This document shows positions 1 to 11,687 of a stretch of DNA of 64,000 nucleotides, in pieces. The position numbers and the translations under genes are program-made. The notes beneath the pieces are model-generated. The model did not search any database. It had not been told where the DNA came from and saw only the letters and a program-made list of their open reading frames with translations. The stretch is from Oxytricha trifallax (Eukaryota; Ciliophora; Spirotrichea; Sporadotrichida; Oxytrichidae): the NCBI GenBank assembly GCA_000711775.1, contig ARYC01002630.1, positions 18,210 to 82,209 of the forward strand, in the 5' to 3' direction. Position 1 is the first letter of the stretch. Each line of letters starts with the position of its first letter.

Positions 1-333
1 TGGGAAGCACGGACGTCAATACCCTAAAATTGTAATTAAAGAAATTCTTAATAATTTTTAATTTATAATAAAAGAATTTAAATATAACTCTAATCAATTT
101 TGATTCTTTTACTTTTTATAAAGAGAAAATATTTTATTCCATATTGATTAGTAATTATTTTTTAATTATAAAAAAAATAATAAATTTATTATTTAATCTT
201 AAGATTAGTTTTATATAAGAATACTCAATTTTTCTATTCCTTAAGTATAAGGGTAAACCTCGATGTCATTATCAAAATTAGCGTTAAGGATAAAACCCTT
301 CTCAAAGAATATATATGATTGATAAAGAATCAC
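1..333. other. AT-rich flank left of the first TBE element
   Basis: No coding stretch, RNA gene or repeat was recognised. The sequence is AT-rich and looks like ordinary germline-limited filler. Confidence 0.4.
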
Positions 334-420
334 ATTCAAAACCCCAAAACCCCTTAGTGAGGTTTATAAGTGCTTTGATTAGTAGGGTAAAGTTGGGGTT
401 TTATTAGGGTTAGTAGAGAA
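334..420 (+). repeat. TBE-1 left inverted repeat with ATT target duplication
   Basis: Starts at base 337 with two C4A4 repeats. It matches the reverse complement of 4352-4435 over 84 bases, and the similarity stops at 421. Confidence 0.92.
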
Positions 421-479
421 TACGCAAGTTTAATGAGACTTTAATATGTATTTAATGAGTATTAGTTAAATTATATCAC

Positions 480-1916
480 ACGAATTTTACTTGCTTGTCT
501 TTGTTGTATCTCTTGAATCTCGCTTTATAGTGGTTCGAGCATATCGTCTAAGGATTGTCTTGGATATGCTGGAGCTCTTACCATTATCTTCTCTACAATC
601 TTCTTTATTTCTTAGCAAACATCATCTTGTTTTATGTGCTTCTCAGCTAGATTTATTGATTATTTTTCATATTTTGTATTAATGTAAGCCATGCTTTCCA
701 TATCGCACTCTAAAATTATTGCAGCTACTGCCCAAACATCCCACTAAATAGAGCCATTAGTCCATGTCTCTCTGATTGGGAAGTAACCTGGAGTACCAAG
801 AACCTTTGCTAAGGTTACAATCTCTTATCATAAGGCTCTATTAAAATCGATTACAACTACTTCTAAAGGGCAAAGGTTTAGCATAACATTTTCAGGCTTC
901 AAATCTCTATGAACGTATCCAAGTCGTGAAGTTCCTAAACACCCTTTACCATATTAGATAGAATATCATTCAAGTCATCTGGGTATCTGTTTTAATATAG
1001 ATAATCTCGGAGAGTCATTTAAAACTTTTTTAGCCTTAGCGCGATGAAACCAAACCCTAAAATAACACCATCTAGCTTGAGCAAATTCTTGCAAACTTTT
1101 TTCTAAGCCTCTCTAAGTACAATATATTCGTTAGCAAACTCATTTTGATACTGCTCGTTTTTAAGGAGATAGCTGAAAGAATATACCTTGTAGGCATAGT
1201 CATCAACCATATGAGTTTTGCTTTAGCAGGTACGTTTATATGTAAGTAGTTTTCAATACAACTGCTAAGGCCTACTGCATTTAGTGCAGGAATATACATG
1301 GCTCTCTCTTAAAAGCATGCTAAAAAGACATTACCAGCAGGTTGATTCATTAATTCTATTAGCTACTGCCTCTTGAGCTTCTCCTGTTGTTCTTTTTAAG
1401 TCTCAAGATTATTAGATTTTCTTTTAGCGGGCACTAATTTCTAAGTCTCTTTATCCTAAATCAAGAACTCACTTAGGTGATGCTTCTGCATATGCTTCTT
1501 AACTTTAGCTGAGTGAGTATAAGACTTCTAACAAGTCGTGCACTAGTACCTGCCATCGACCTTATCATGCTTAAAATACACCTTAGCTTTCCCAGAGTGA
1601 ACCTCTTTCATATGTCTCTTCAAACTGGAATCAGTAGAGAAAAAATTTTAGCAGTCTTAGCATTCAAAAGTTTTAATCCTTTAAATCTGAAGCTGTTCAT
1701 TTTCTTCCTCAACATCTTTTATTAATGTTTAAACTTCTATTTCAGCTTTCTGTTTCATGTTTTAAACCTATATAATAAAAACCTGTGCTTCAAATTCAAG
1801 AGCTCTTAACTCTGCCTCCCTCTCAATATATATAACTTTGTTTCTTGATAACCAAAGTTAAGAATTGATTGACCTGCTCCTAAAAGTGCCGCTCTACGAT
1901 TTAAGTTGACCGCCAT
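480..1916 (-). pseudogene. TBE zinc-finger / protein-kinase gene (57-kDa type), frameshifted
   Basis: Starts at the ATG ending at 1916 (MAVNLNRRAA). Two C2H2 zinc fingers follow at about 1510-1680: one begins CQDCQNFF and ends KRHMKEVH, the second begins CTTCQKSY and ends KKHMQKHH. A Gln/Lys-rich stretch comes next. The C-terminal half (about 480-1000) is a protein-kinase catalytic core with HRDLKPENVML and DFN in place of DFG. The HRD loop is out of frame with the helix just upstream (ELHDLG...), so this copy carries at least one indel near 925-935. TAA/TAG are used freely as Gln. In TBE elements this gene is germline-limited; its role is unknown, but DNA binding plus a kinase-like fold suggests a regulator of excision or replication. 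Confidence 0.8.
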
Positions 1917-2477
1917 GTTTAAATTCAAATTTAAAATTCTATTATAAAGCTATTAAAACCTCTATAGCTATAGCTGAACTATATAGGAGTTGCTACAGCA
2001 TTAATGATGGTTTGATCTCACTTTAAGACTTCATATTTATACACAGTTTATAACTATAATTTTTGTAATTTTGCACTTAATAATTTTGATTCTGGTACCA
2101 ACTCAGATAAAGTTCAGGTTGGTACTGGTACCAATTAAGTTTTAAACCAGATTGGAACTTTTCCATTAAAACCTCACTGGATTAAAACTAGGTACAAATT
2201 AAGTTTTGGTACTATTAAATTGGTACCAATTAAACTTAAACGAATTTAGTACCGGTACTAAATTTAAACAAATTTAGTACTAATTTAATGGAACTAAATT
2301 GATAAAAATGGAGCTCCATCTCTGAAGTTTGTTACAGCTTCTGCGAACCTTCTCCACGTATCTTTACAGGGTTGACCTCCTATAAGATGCCCACATTTAA
2401 TAGTAAGATTTTAAAGGAAAGGATCCAGAAGTCTATAAATTAAAACTTGAAATTCATTAATAGGAAGAGGAACAAAG

Positions 2478-3267
2478 ATGGAATCATTCAATGAACAAAT
2501 GAAAAGGGTTGAGGCTCAAGAATGATATCAAGATTCAGAAGCAAGGAGGATCTCTATCGATACCTTACTTAGCATGGTAAAATAAATTGATGTTAATCAA
2601 CGATGTATACAGCTGGTCTATTCCTTCCAACGATGGAAGGTACTAAAATATCATTCTTAAAAGCAATACTCTGAGAGGAGAAGAAAGCTTTTAAAAACAT
2701 AGAAATCAAACTGATTGAAATACCTAACTACCCAGAGATTTCAGTCACAAATCTCTACGAGGATGAAATGAAAGATGATGAAGTGGTTATTTACCTTCCT
2801 AGCAAGAAGCAACTCTCAAATAAATTGCCTGAAAGAAACTTCTTCTTTGGTGTTCTTGGTACAATCAAAGAGGATTATTTGAGAAAAATTATAGAAGAAA
2901 CTCATAAGAAACGCTACTCTATTTCTCCTGAAGATTAAAAGAAGCAAGGAATACTAATAAGCGAGACGTGGCTAGCAGAGCTTAAGAAGCATCCTTATCT
3001 CTCTAGTAAGCTTTGATTTATAACTTTTTAGGGAAACCTGGAACTGGTATATTTCTAATGAAAGAGAATGCAAAGGTTAACAGAGAGAGAAAGTCTCAAA
3101 CCATTCATTAAGTTAGCAAGAGACTTTATAATGAAGTTTAAAAGTCTGATGAAATGAACATAGATGCTGGTGCTGGTACAAAGAGAAGAAAAATGGGTCC
3201 TAGTAAAGCACCAGAGGAAGAAAAGAAAGAGAAGCCGAATCCATTTAAGAGTTCGTTTGAAATGTGA
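2478..3267 (+). pseudogene. TBE 22-kDa-type protein, one 26-nt intron and an in-frame TGA
   Basis: Plus-strand gene between the kinase and the transposase. The ATG at 2478 opens MESFNEQMKR; an in-frame TGA follows after only 16 codons, yet the same frame then stays coding-like (YQDSEARRIS). The conserved core contains NFFFGVLGTIKEDYLRKI near 2850-2890. A 26-nt intron (GTAAGCTTTG...CTTTTTAG, about 3007-3033) is needed to keep frame; the TBE-like element at 44.4-45.0 kb has an intron at the same place, which supports both. The basic C-terminus includes TKRRKMG and the gene stops at TGA 3265-3267, six bases before the convergent transposase stop. No known domain was recognised. Confidence 0.75.
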
Positions 3268-3273
3268 AATAAT

Positions 3274-4322
3274 TCATTCATTTAAGTCAAACACTTATTA
3301 ATAAACATTCATTCTTCCTTTCCTTGCACATATCGTAGTCTAGTCTTTACCCACTCTCTTGCAACTACTCTGTATTAAGTCTACTGTGTCGATTGGTAGA
3401 TCATGCATTAGGTGATACAGCAAGAGTTTCTTGTAGTGAGTCTTAATCTAACTCCAATAGAATTCGATTCCATTAAATTGAGGACTGTAAAGAACGTTAT
3501 ACACAGGAGTTATCTTTAATTCTTCATAAGCTTTCTTAGATTCCTTAGTCTTATGAACTGAGAGGTTATCAACAAACAGGATGATCTCTTGATCGTTGTA
3601 CATATCTCTTAGCTAATGTAAGAACTCTATATACTGCTCTCGCTTAATAGAGCGAGGATGAATAACATAAGTTCTAAGCCTGAATCTTCACTGATACCAG
3701 CCAAAATTGCGTCAGTGACAACCTTAACCTTTTAGTCATACACTTCTATATTATCGTACTTCTTGTACCAAGACTTATTAATAAAGGTGTTGAACGAAAC
3801 ACAGCTTCATCAGCGTGTATGAACTTAATGTTATTATCAACAGACCTCTGCATTTAATCATATATATAGTTTAAATTATTACTATAAAAGGCAGAGTAAA
3901 GTCAATCACTCTCTTCACTCTTTGACAGTCTTGAAGGCAATACCATTCCTTCAATAAATATTTGCAATAGTCTATGGTGAGATACGCATGTCAGGAAACT
4001 TGCGATGAAACATCACAGCTCGCTAGTCAAGTGGGAAATGTGCCCAATACTTAAGAGTCTTAGAATCGCAGAGATATTCAATAGGGTGCTAAGAGAACTT
4101 TTATTTTCTTACAGGATGTTATCAAGAACCAGAATTGAAATGCTAAACAGCTAACAAGCAATGATACCTAACTGTTGAGGCACTCTTGCGCAGGAGCTTA
4201 GCTATAGCAGCATAATTCATAACTGGTTTGAGTTAGTCTAAATTAATACTCGCACCATACCTAAGCTTAAGCAGTAAATCTAAATACTTCTCATCATAAA
4301 TAGACCCCAAAATCGCTAATTT
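3274..4322 (-). pseudogene. TBE DDE transposase (42-kDa type), degenerate
   Basis: IS630/Tc1-superfamily transposase. The first catalytic Asp is in FIHADEAVF (about 3800), the second in LFVDNLSVHKT (about 3570) and the Glu in QFNGIEFYWSQIKTHYKK (about 3450). The N-terminal part starts KLAILGSIYDEKYLDLLL near 4300. There is no in-frame ATG upstream and the middle part needs frame changes near 3660 and 3780, so the copy is probably inactive. TBE transposases are reported to take part in genome rearrangement in Oxytricha; here the gene reads outward-to-inward from the right inverted repeat. Confidence 0.82.
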
Positions 4323-4351
4323 CTATTTCTCATTTTGCAAACTGGCCTAAT

Positions 4352-4438
4352 TTCTCTACTAACCCTAATAAAACCCCAACTTTACCCTACTAATCAAAGC
4401 ACTTATAAACCTCACTAAGGGGTTTTGGGGTTTTGATT
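4352..4438 (-). repeat. TBE-1 right inverted repeat with ATT target duplication
   Basis: Mirror of 337-420, ending GGGGTTTTGGGGTTTTG at 4435 and followed by ATT. Two telomere-like repeats form the outer tip. Confidence 0.92.
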
Positions 4439-5433
4439 CTAGATATATTTATAATTCATAAATACTTTAAAAGATAAGTAAAATATAGAAAATTATAAAA
4501 TATATAATATTTAAAAGATCTTGCCATGTTCTATATAATAATGTAAATAAGTTTAATTAGTTTCTGAGGAAAAAAAATTATTTAATTTTTATAATTAAAT
4601 TAACATTATAATTTTAATTTATGTTTAAAAATAAAGAAATAAGGATATAAAAATTGAAGATCGCATTATCTTTTGTCTTTCATCAATATAAACATTATTA
4701 ATTGACGAGGAGTGAGTAGGAAAAATATTTATTTTGTCATTTTAGCATTTTATTTATAATACTTTTTATCGATAAAATGAATCTTAATTAGGGAATATAA
4801 AAATTTATATTAAAAAATAAATTTAAGTAATTATATTCAATTATTAGATGGACTTTAATTCAAATCTCATTAAAAGGTTAGTTAAATAACTTAGCTATTT
4901 ATATATAGATTCATATTCAACAGTTATAAATCCGCAAAAATCATCCTCTATTATTATTTCTTCAAGATTTCTTACAATACTAATATTTTTAGCAAATCTT
5001 TGACTAAGACTCGTTATGCCTAATATAATTCTTTTTGGATTACTCAATTCTCAGTTCTAAAAATAATATTTAAAATCATAAAAGTTTCAATTGGAATGTA
5101 ATGACATTTTGCTAAATGTATTTAAATGTCACAGCATAAGAATGTTTATCTTGTGCATATAAGTTAAAATATGATTTCGGCCACTATTATCTTCTATTCC
5201 AATTAAAATCGCTGGTTAATTGTTTTATAAAACGTTAGGTCTTTTTAATAATATTCAGAAATTATATTGAATATTTCTTAATATCTTAAAAATATCATAA
5301 TAAAAAATATCACAATAAAATTTTTTTCCTATTATCAATTTTTATTAATTTCCTTTTAGAAACAATAAAAATACCTATTAAATTAAAAAAAATTAATCAG
5401 CAATATCTTTTTCATTAATATAAGGAGATTTTA
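4439..5433. other. AT-rich non-coding stretch
   Basis: No gene, element end or structured repeat was recognised. Confidence 0.4.
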
Positions 5434-6105
5434 AAGGTTATCTGTTCACTCACCCAAGCCCCCTCCCCCATACCTAAACCAAGGCCCTCTCTATACCCAA
5501 ACCGAGTCCCCTCCCCCACCTCCATAATTATTACTTCTTTTCATAACTAATTTCTTGTCCTACTGACTGATAATACATGTTATGCAATAATTTTTATAAG
5601 AATAACTTATGTCCGTTGACCATTTAGAGTTGAACTAAGATATGAACATGTTTTAAAATCAACAAATTTTATGAATTTATAATATTTAGTGTTCTTAAAT
5701 AGTGTATTTTTTATATGATAATATGATTATTTCTAACTAGCATACTATAATTTTTTATTTTTAATTGGGAAATATTTTTTTTTTACAAATATGGTATGCT
5801 AGTTAGAAATAATCATATTATCATATAAAAAATACACTATTTAAGAACACTAAATATTATAAATTCATAAAATTTGTTGATTTTAAAACATGTTCATATC
5901 TTAGTTCAACTCTAAATGGTCAACGGACATAAGTTATTCTTATAAAAATTATTGCATAACATGTATTATCAGTCAGTAGGACAAGAAATTAGTTATGAAA
6001 AGAAGTAATAATTATGGAGGTGGGGGAGGGGACTCGGTTTGGGTATAGAGAGGGCCTTGGTTTAGGTATGGGGGAGGGGGCTTGGGTGAGTGAACAGATA
6101 ACCTT
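5434..6105. repeat. Palindrome P1, arms of about 318 bp, GC-rich tips
   Basis: The left arm (5434-5751) and right arm (5791-6105) read as the same sequence on opposite strands, with a loop of about 40 bases. The outer 90 bases of each arm hold C-rich tracts (CCCCCTCCCCC type) in an otherwise AT-rich sequence. The arms look almost perfect by eye, which implies recent origin or upkeep by gene conversion. No coding content was recognised. A foldback transposon is likely, but no clear target duplication was found. Confidence 0.88.
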
Positions 6106-6519
6106 ATTAATATTTTAATTAAGGATGAATGGGTTTATAGTTTAAATATTAGTAGTGTAAATAAATATATGTGAGGTCTGAGGGCAAATTTATGATGGCA
6201 TGTATAAGAATTTATTGATTTAATCTGAGTTATGGATGTGATGATTACAGGGATTTACTAAAGTCCTTTCATAATTTCACATAAATAGTAATGCTACTTC
6301 ATTAATCTTCATCTATTGTTAGGTCTTACTATCTATAAGCATTAAAGTAAAAGAGATATCATGTAAATTTAAGCATAAGTGACCCTTAAAATTGTAGCAG
6401 CATCATTTTGATATCTTTAAATGAATATGCTTTTAAATACCTAATTTATTTCTCTTACCTAGAGAGGCTATGTCTCAACTCTAATTCTAAGGTTCACACT
6501 CTGCATAATCCATCTTTTA

Positions 6520-7014
6520 TTTAAAATATGTGTTATTTAGAACAAATCAAGCATTTAAAATGTTCTAATGAAACATATTTCCAAACAAAACCACAATAAT
6601 GAAATTTGATATTTTAAGTCTTTTTTGAATTCTTACTTATGCGATCCTAATTTAAAATATGCAACAAAATTTTATTCATTATTTCAAAAAATTTAATTAA
6701 ATTTGTTTGTAATTAAGATAATTAATTAATAATGTGAATGTTAAAGCCCTTAAAAAACTCTTTTATTTCACAGTTATATTTTAAGGGCTTTAACATTCAC
6801 ATTATTAATTAATTATCTTAATTACAAACAAATTGTAATTAAATTTTTTGAAATAATGAATAAAATTTTGTTGCATATTTTAAATTAGGATCGCATAAGT
6901 AAGAATTCAAAAAAGACTTAAAATATCAAATTTCATTATTGTGGTTTTGTTTGGAAATATGTTTCATTAGAACATTTTAAATGCTTGATTTGTTCTAAAT
7001 AACACATATTTAAA
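6520..7014. repeat. Palindrome P2, arms of about 235 bp
   Basis: Left arm 6520-6755 and right arm 6782-7014, separated by about 26 bases. The arm tips read AAATATGTGTTATTTAG and its complement. It starts about 415 bases after P1 and has no coding content. Confidence 0.85.
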
Positions 7015-7484
7015 TTAATTCATTTTCAACTATAATAAAAAATTAAAAATAGAATTTAGAATAAATTAAATAAATGTTCTTTAAAAGCACCATCTTTTAA
7101 TTTGATTAATGTAACCATTAAAACGCAAATTTACAAAACAAAATTGTGAAATTTAATTAAATAGTTTAGATTCATTTAAAATTATTGTAGATAAACATTT
7201 AATTTAGATAAATAATTTTAATAATTTTATAAATTATATGATAAAAACTAAATGGTAATAATAATAATTTTTTTTTATTTAGAATTTTTTTGTCTTACTT
7301 CGCTAATTTAAATCTGCAACTTATATAATATGATTTATAAATATATTTTACTAGAAAGCTAAATTTTTTAAAATAAATAAAATTATATGATTATTTTGAA
7401 TTTAATGATTTCATCAAAGCTTCTAATTCAGGCTTAAATTTAAACATCATTAATGAAATATATGTAGTGATTGTGACATTTGTT

Positions 7485-8292
7485 AAGGTTGAATTTTTTT
7501 AGCGTAAGATAAATTTTAGATTAATCAACAATTTTGAATATATAAATTTGAACTAAAGACTTAAAATATCAAATAAGGGAAAATATAGAGATTTGATAAT
7601 GAAATTAGCTGCAAATATTTCGAAAAGTATAAATTGAAACTTTACAAGATATTCTGACAGTGTATATTCAGCGCATATGCGCTGATTTTTATTTAGCGCA
7701 GACTGCGCTGAATTAAATCGAGGCTCGGTAGACATTTTTAAGGCCAAATAGCCGTTCTTAAATGATAAAGTCCCTGTGGGACTATAGTGTTTTAATTGTT
7801 AAATTCTTAATTAATAATAATATTTTAGTAATTATTAAATTTCCGCAATTTATTAAATTTAATAGTTATCACTAATGTGATTTCTTTAATGAGAAATTTG
7901 ATTAAGTTAAAATATTTAATTTTTAATAAAAAATTAAAACTATATTACTAAAAATATTATTATTAATTAAGAATTTAACAATTAAAACACTATAGTCCCA
8001 CAGGGACTTTATCATTTAAGAACGGCTATTTGGCCTTAAAAATGTCTACCGAGCCTCGATTTAATTCAGCGCAGTCTGCGCTAAATAAAAATCAGCGCAT
8101 ATGCGCTGAATATACACTGTCAGAATATCTTGTAAAGTTTCAATTTATACTTTTCGAAATATTTGCAGCTAATTTCATTATCAAATCTCTATATTTTCCC
8201 TTATTTGATATTTTAAGTCTTTAGTTCAAATTTATATATTCAAAATTGTTGATTAATCTAAAATTTATCTTACGCTAAAAAAATTCAACCTT
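7485..8292. repeat. Palindrome P3, arms of about 310 bp with mirrored open frames
   Basis: The arms start AAGGTTGAATTTTTTTAGCG at 7485 and end with the complement at 8292. Each arm holds the same 64-residue frame (7553-7747 minus, 8030-8224 plus) starting MALKMSTEPRF. The frame lies inside a GC-richer patch with GCGCATATGCGC and nearby hairpins. It is most likely a by-product of structured DNA rather than a gene. The loop is the AT-rich centre near 7800-7960. Confidence 0.85.
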
Positions 8293-9532
8293 ATCTCTAT
8301 GAACTGTTTTTGAACAAGTCCAAGATATTTTACTCGCTTAATATCTTAGATATCTAAAATTGTGAATTTTATATCTCGCATTCACATTTTTAAACTTACC
8401 TCTTCAAACATAAAAAGCAAAAAAACCATTCTAAATCAGGAATTAAAAGCCTTTATTTATGCCATATTTATTTAATTTATTAATTTAAAAATAATAAGTA
8501 TCATTAAAACTTATATAAGCTTAATGAAAATAGTAAAAAAAGTAATTAATAATAAATTTTTCTTAAAAGAATTAATATAAAACTCATATTTTTTATAGTA
8601 TATTTTTTTAATTAAATTTTTTTATTTATTATAATGATTATAACATCTCATTGAGGTTCATATTAAGCATTTTCCATTAAAATGAGTAAAAATATTTTCA
8701 AAATTAAAGATTTAAATCTAACAAAGGAAGTCGAAATATCTTGGGGAAATTAATAAATATATCATTTAGATTATTTAAAATTAAATCGCTCTATCAATGT
8801 AGTTCTCACATATTCTTTATTATGCTTATTGCTTTGTAGAACCTTTTTTTCAATATATTTTATCTTTGTTTATAGGATTCTTATTCTTAATTATAAATTA
8901 ATTAAGAGAGTCAATAACCATGAAAACTACTTTAAAAAATATTATTTCAAACAAGTCTAATGTTGAGTATAAGATCACAATGAAATTTTGTAATGATTTT
9001 TTGACTCTTTTAATCAATGTTAAAGGTGCAATAATTTTCTTAATTTTATAGTCATTTTGTTGAAAAGTAATATTATGGCAATAAATTACTAAATTAGAAA
9101 TGACTTCTTCGAGTTTATTTATGTCAAAATTAATTGGCTAAATTTTATATTATATTATTGATGGAATCTTTAAATCTATAGACAAGACGATATGATGATA
9201 AATCGTATTATAAGTTATTTAAAGTATTTTCTTTTTTTGAAAAAAACCTCACTTCATTGCAATCATCTTAATAAGCCTTTTTTTAAGAAATGGATTTAGG
9301 TTAAACAATTTGAAAGATGATAAAATAATAATAAAAATATCAAGTATACAAAAATATAATCAATGAAGTTTAAGTATTTGTATAATATCAATTATCAAGC
9401 AACCAAAGAAAGTATTGTTCTGTATATATAATTTCAACTAATCATCATCTTCCAAAGACTTTTGTATGTATCAAAATTTACATGTTAGGCAATTGAAATT
9501 CTCCTTTATTATACAAGCTTTTAAACTTTAAA
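8293..9532. other. AT-rich stretch without recognised gene
   Basis: No coding frame with convincing codon choice and no repeat end was seen. Confidence 0.35.
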
Positions 9533-10153
9533 GGGGCAATACCTGAACTAATAATTTTTTTTAATTATAGCTTCGTCTCATAAATTTCCTTTGAAATGGT
9601 ATGTCAAGGGTCAAAATGAATGATTTCGAGTCAAAAAATAAAATATTGTTACTCACTGATGTTTGATGTCGGTAAGAGCACAATTAGTTTTACTTTTGTT
9701 ATTTTTTGCAAGGAAAAATTTGAAAATCTTAAATTTTTAATAAATAAGCTATTTTATCAAAGAAATTTTAAATCAATTCAAAAGTAATTAAATACCCTGA
9801 AAGTATTATTACTCAATTCAAAGTCATTAAAATAAATTATTTTCTATTATTTTAATGACTTTGAATTGAGTAATAATACTTTCAGGGTATTAAATTACTT
9901 TTGAATTGATTTAAAATTTCTTTGATAAAATAGCTTATTTATTAAAAATTTAAGATTTTCAAATTTTTCCTTGCAAAAAATAATAACAAAAGTAAAACTA
10001 ATTGTGCTCTTACCGACATCAAACATCAGTGAGTAACAATATTTTATTTTTTGACTCGAAATCATTCATTTTGATCCTTAACATACCATTTTCAAAGAAG
10101 ATTTCTGAGACGAAGCTATAATTTTAAAAAATGATTAGTTAAGATATTGACCC
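9533..10153. repeat. Palindrome P4, arms of about 300 bp
   Basis: The left arm begins GGGGCAATACCTGAAC at 9533 and the right arm ends GATATTGACCC at 10153, meeting near 9840. The tips have small mismatches while the inner 250 bases look nearly perfect. It is non-coding and probably a foldback element. Confidence 0.85.
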
Positions 10154-10559
10154 TTACTAGAAATCACTATTTTAAATCCCAATAAAATATACTGTTGCAA
10201 GCTTTTCAATCATAATTTTAGTTGAGCTTGATTTTAGCTGCAGCAGCTTACAGTTTACTTAGTTAGCTTGAAGAAACATTTTCATAGAAAAGCTTATTGT
10301 GAATATAAAAAAAGAAAATAATTTAAGCAAGGGATAGCGCAAATGATTCTTAGATTCCTTAACCCACTAAACTGGCTTAATCGAATGTTGAATTTTTTCT
10401 TAATAATTTCTTTAAAAAAACAAGTAATTAAATTAATTGATAATCATTATCATTATGGTTACAAGAGATCAGTTACAAGCTACAGCTAAAAAAAATTAAA
10501 GATTTAATAGAAATTTAAGGACATTTTTTCTTGACAAAATTTGATCTAAGCTTGCTGTA

Positions 10560-10730
10560 AAAAATCATTGGTAGTATTGAAGTTCCAAGAATTCAATTTT
10601 TGACATGAGAAATTCAATATTCAATAATGTAAGAGCTGATGAACAAGAGGTAGGTTTCACTTTTAAGAATACCGGCTTCTACAAGTACTACAAAACAACA
10701 AGAACGATATTGACCCTATAATTAAATAAT
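10560..10730 (+). CDS. Short coding-like piece, unrecognised
   Basis: With TAA/TAG as Gln, an ATG at 10611 opens MRNSIFNNVRADEQEVGF, continuing TFKNTGFYKYYKTTRTI. Codon choice and local base content are richer than in the surroundings, then coding quality fades near 10730. The piece could be a single MDS of a gene whose other parts are elsewhere, or a decayed fragment. No domain was recognised. Confidence 0.4.
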
Positions 10731-11687
10731 AAATTTTAAGCCTAACAGTAAAAAAAGTCACACTTATGGAATCTTAACCTATCTTTATACTTATCTACCT
10801 AAGACAATCAAGCTATAAAAAATCAAAATGGTATATAGAAATCGAAATAATAATTATTTTAATTACTTTAAGGCGATTGCATACATAATATTGAATTTTC
10901 TTTTAATTTTTAACTTTTTAATTGATATTAGTTTATTTCACTTGTTAAATTTTATTTATAAAATACATTTATTCCAATTCAACAATATGTTTAATATAAT
11001 TAAATAAGCAAGCATTTAATATTCTTTAAAAAACAATTAATTTTGAGGTTATAAATTACTAAATTTATAAAATACATATATAGAATATTTAAATATAATT
11101 TAAAATTATTAAATTATAGTTAAAAATTTATAAAATTTACAAATACTGAGGTTAAAAGGACTTGGATAAAATTGCAGTATAAAAGGATAAAATACGTAAA
11201 AGTATATATAATATAGATTATATTACTATAAAAAAGCAGATCTTACCATTTTTATTTTTCTCCCTCATAATTCTGTGAATTAGTTAATTTTTATTCCCTT
11301 TTTATTAGGAAGAAGTTTAATCTAAAATTCTTTTGAAAAACCTAAGTCGGTGTCAATCGTTAAAAAAAATTAAAAATCCTCCAAAATTTTAAGAAAGTGT
11401 TAAAATAATTTTTTATTATTAAAAATCATAAAATACCTTAATAAGTTAGACAATTTATGGTGAATTTTAAAATTTAATTCCTTCATTGCAATTTGGGTTT
11501 TTTACGGGTACAGTTTCTTAATAAATTAAATAAGAATTATTAAATGTATCTCACTTCAATATAAGAAATAATTTGCTTTTAAAAATACAACTATATAATT
11601 TTTTATGAAAATATTATCCTAATCACAATAAGTATATTTTATAGCCTATTACAATTAAAGTCTTTCAAAATATCATTAATTGACATA

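Larger units (their letters stand above)
337..4435. mobile_element. TBE-family transposon, full length (TBE-1)
   Basis: Complete 4,099-bp element. It has 84-bp inverted repeats (337-420 and 4352-4435) that begin CAAAACCCCAAAACCCC, the telomere repeat of hypotrichs. An ATT target duplication lies at 334-336 and 4436-4438, fitting the ANT target rule known for TBE elements. The gene order is also that of TBE: a zinc-finger/kinase gene on minus, a 22-kDa gene on plus and a DDE transposase on minus, the last two convergent. The repeats appear identical by eye, but the genes carry a frameshift and an in-frame TGA. The copy therefore looks fairly young but not fully functional. TBE elements lie only in the germline and are removed during macronuclear development. 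Confidence 0.95.

Noticed and set aside
491-682. Short plus-strand frame near the left end of TBE-1
   Set aside because: Antisense to the kinase end of the TBE gene and without coding character.
1513-1725. 70-residue plus-strand frame
   Set aside because: Antisense shadow of the two C2H2 zinc fingers on minus.
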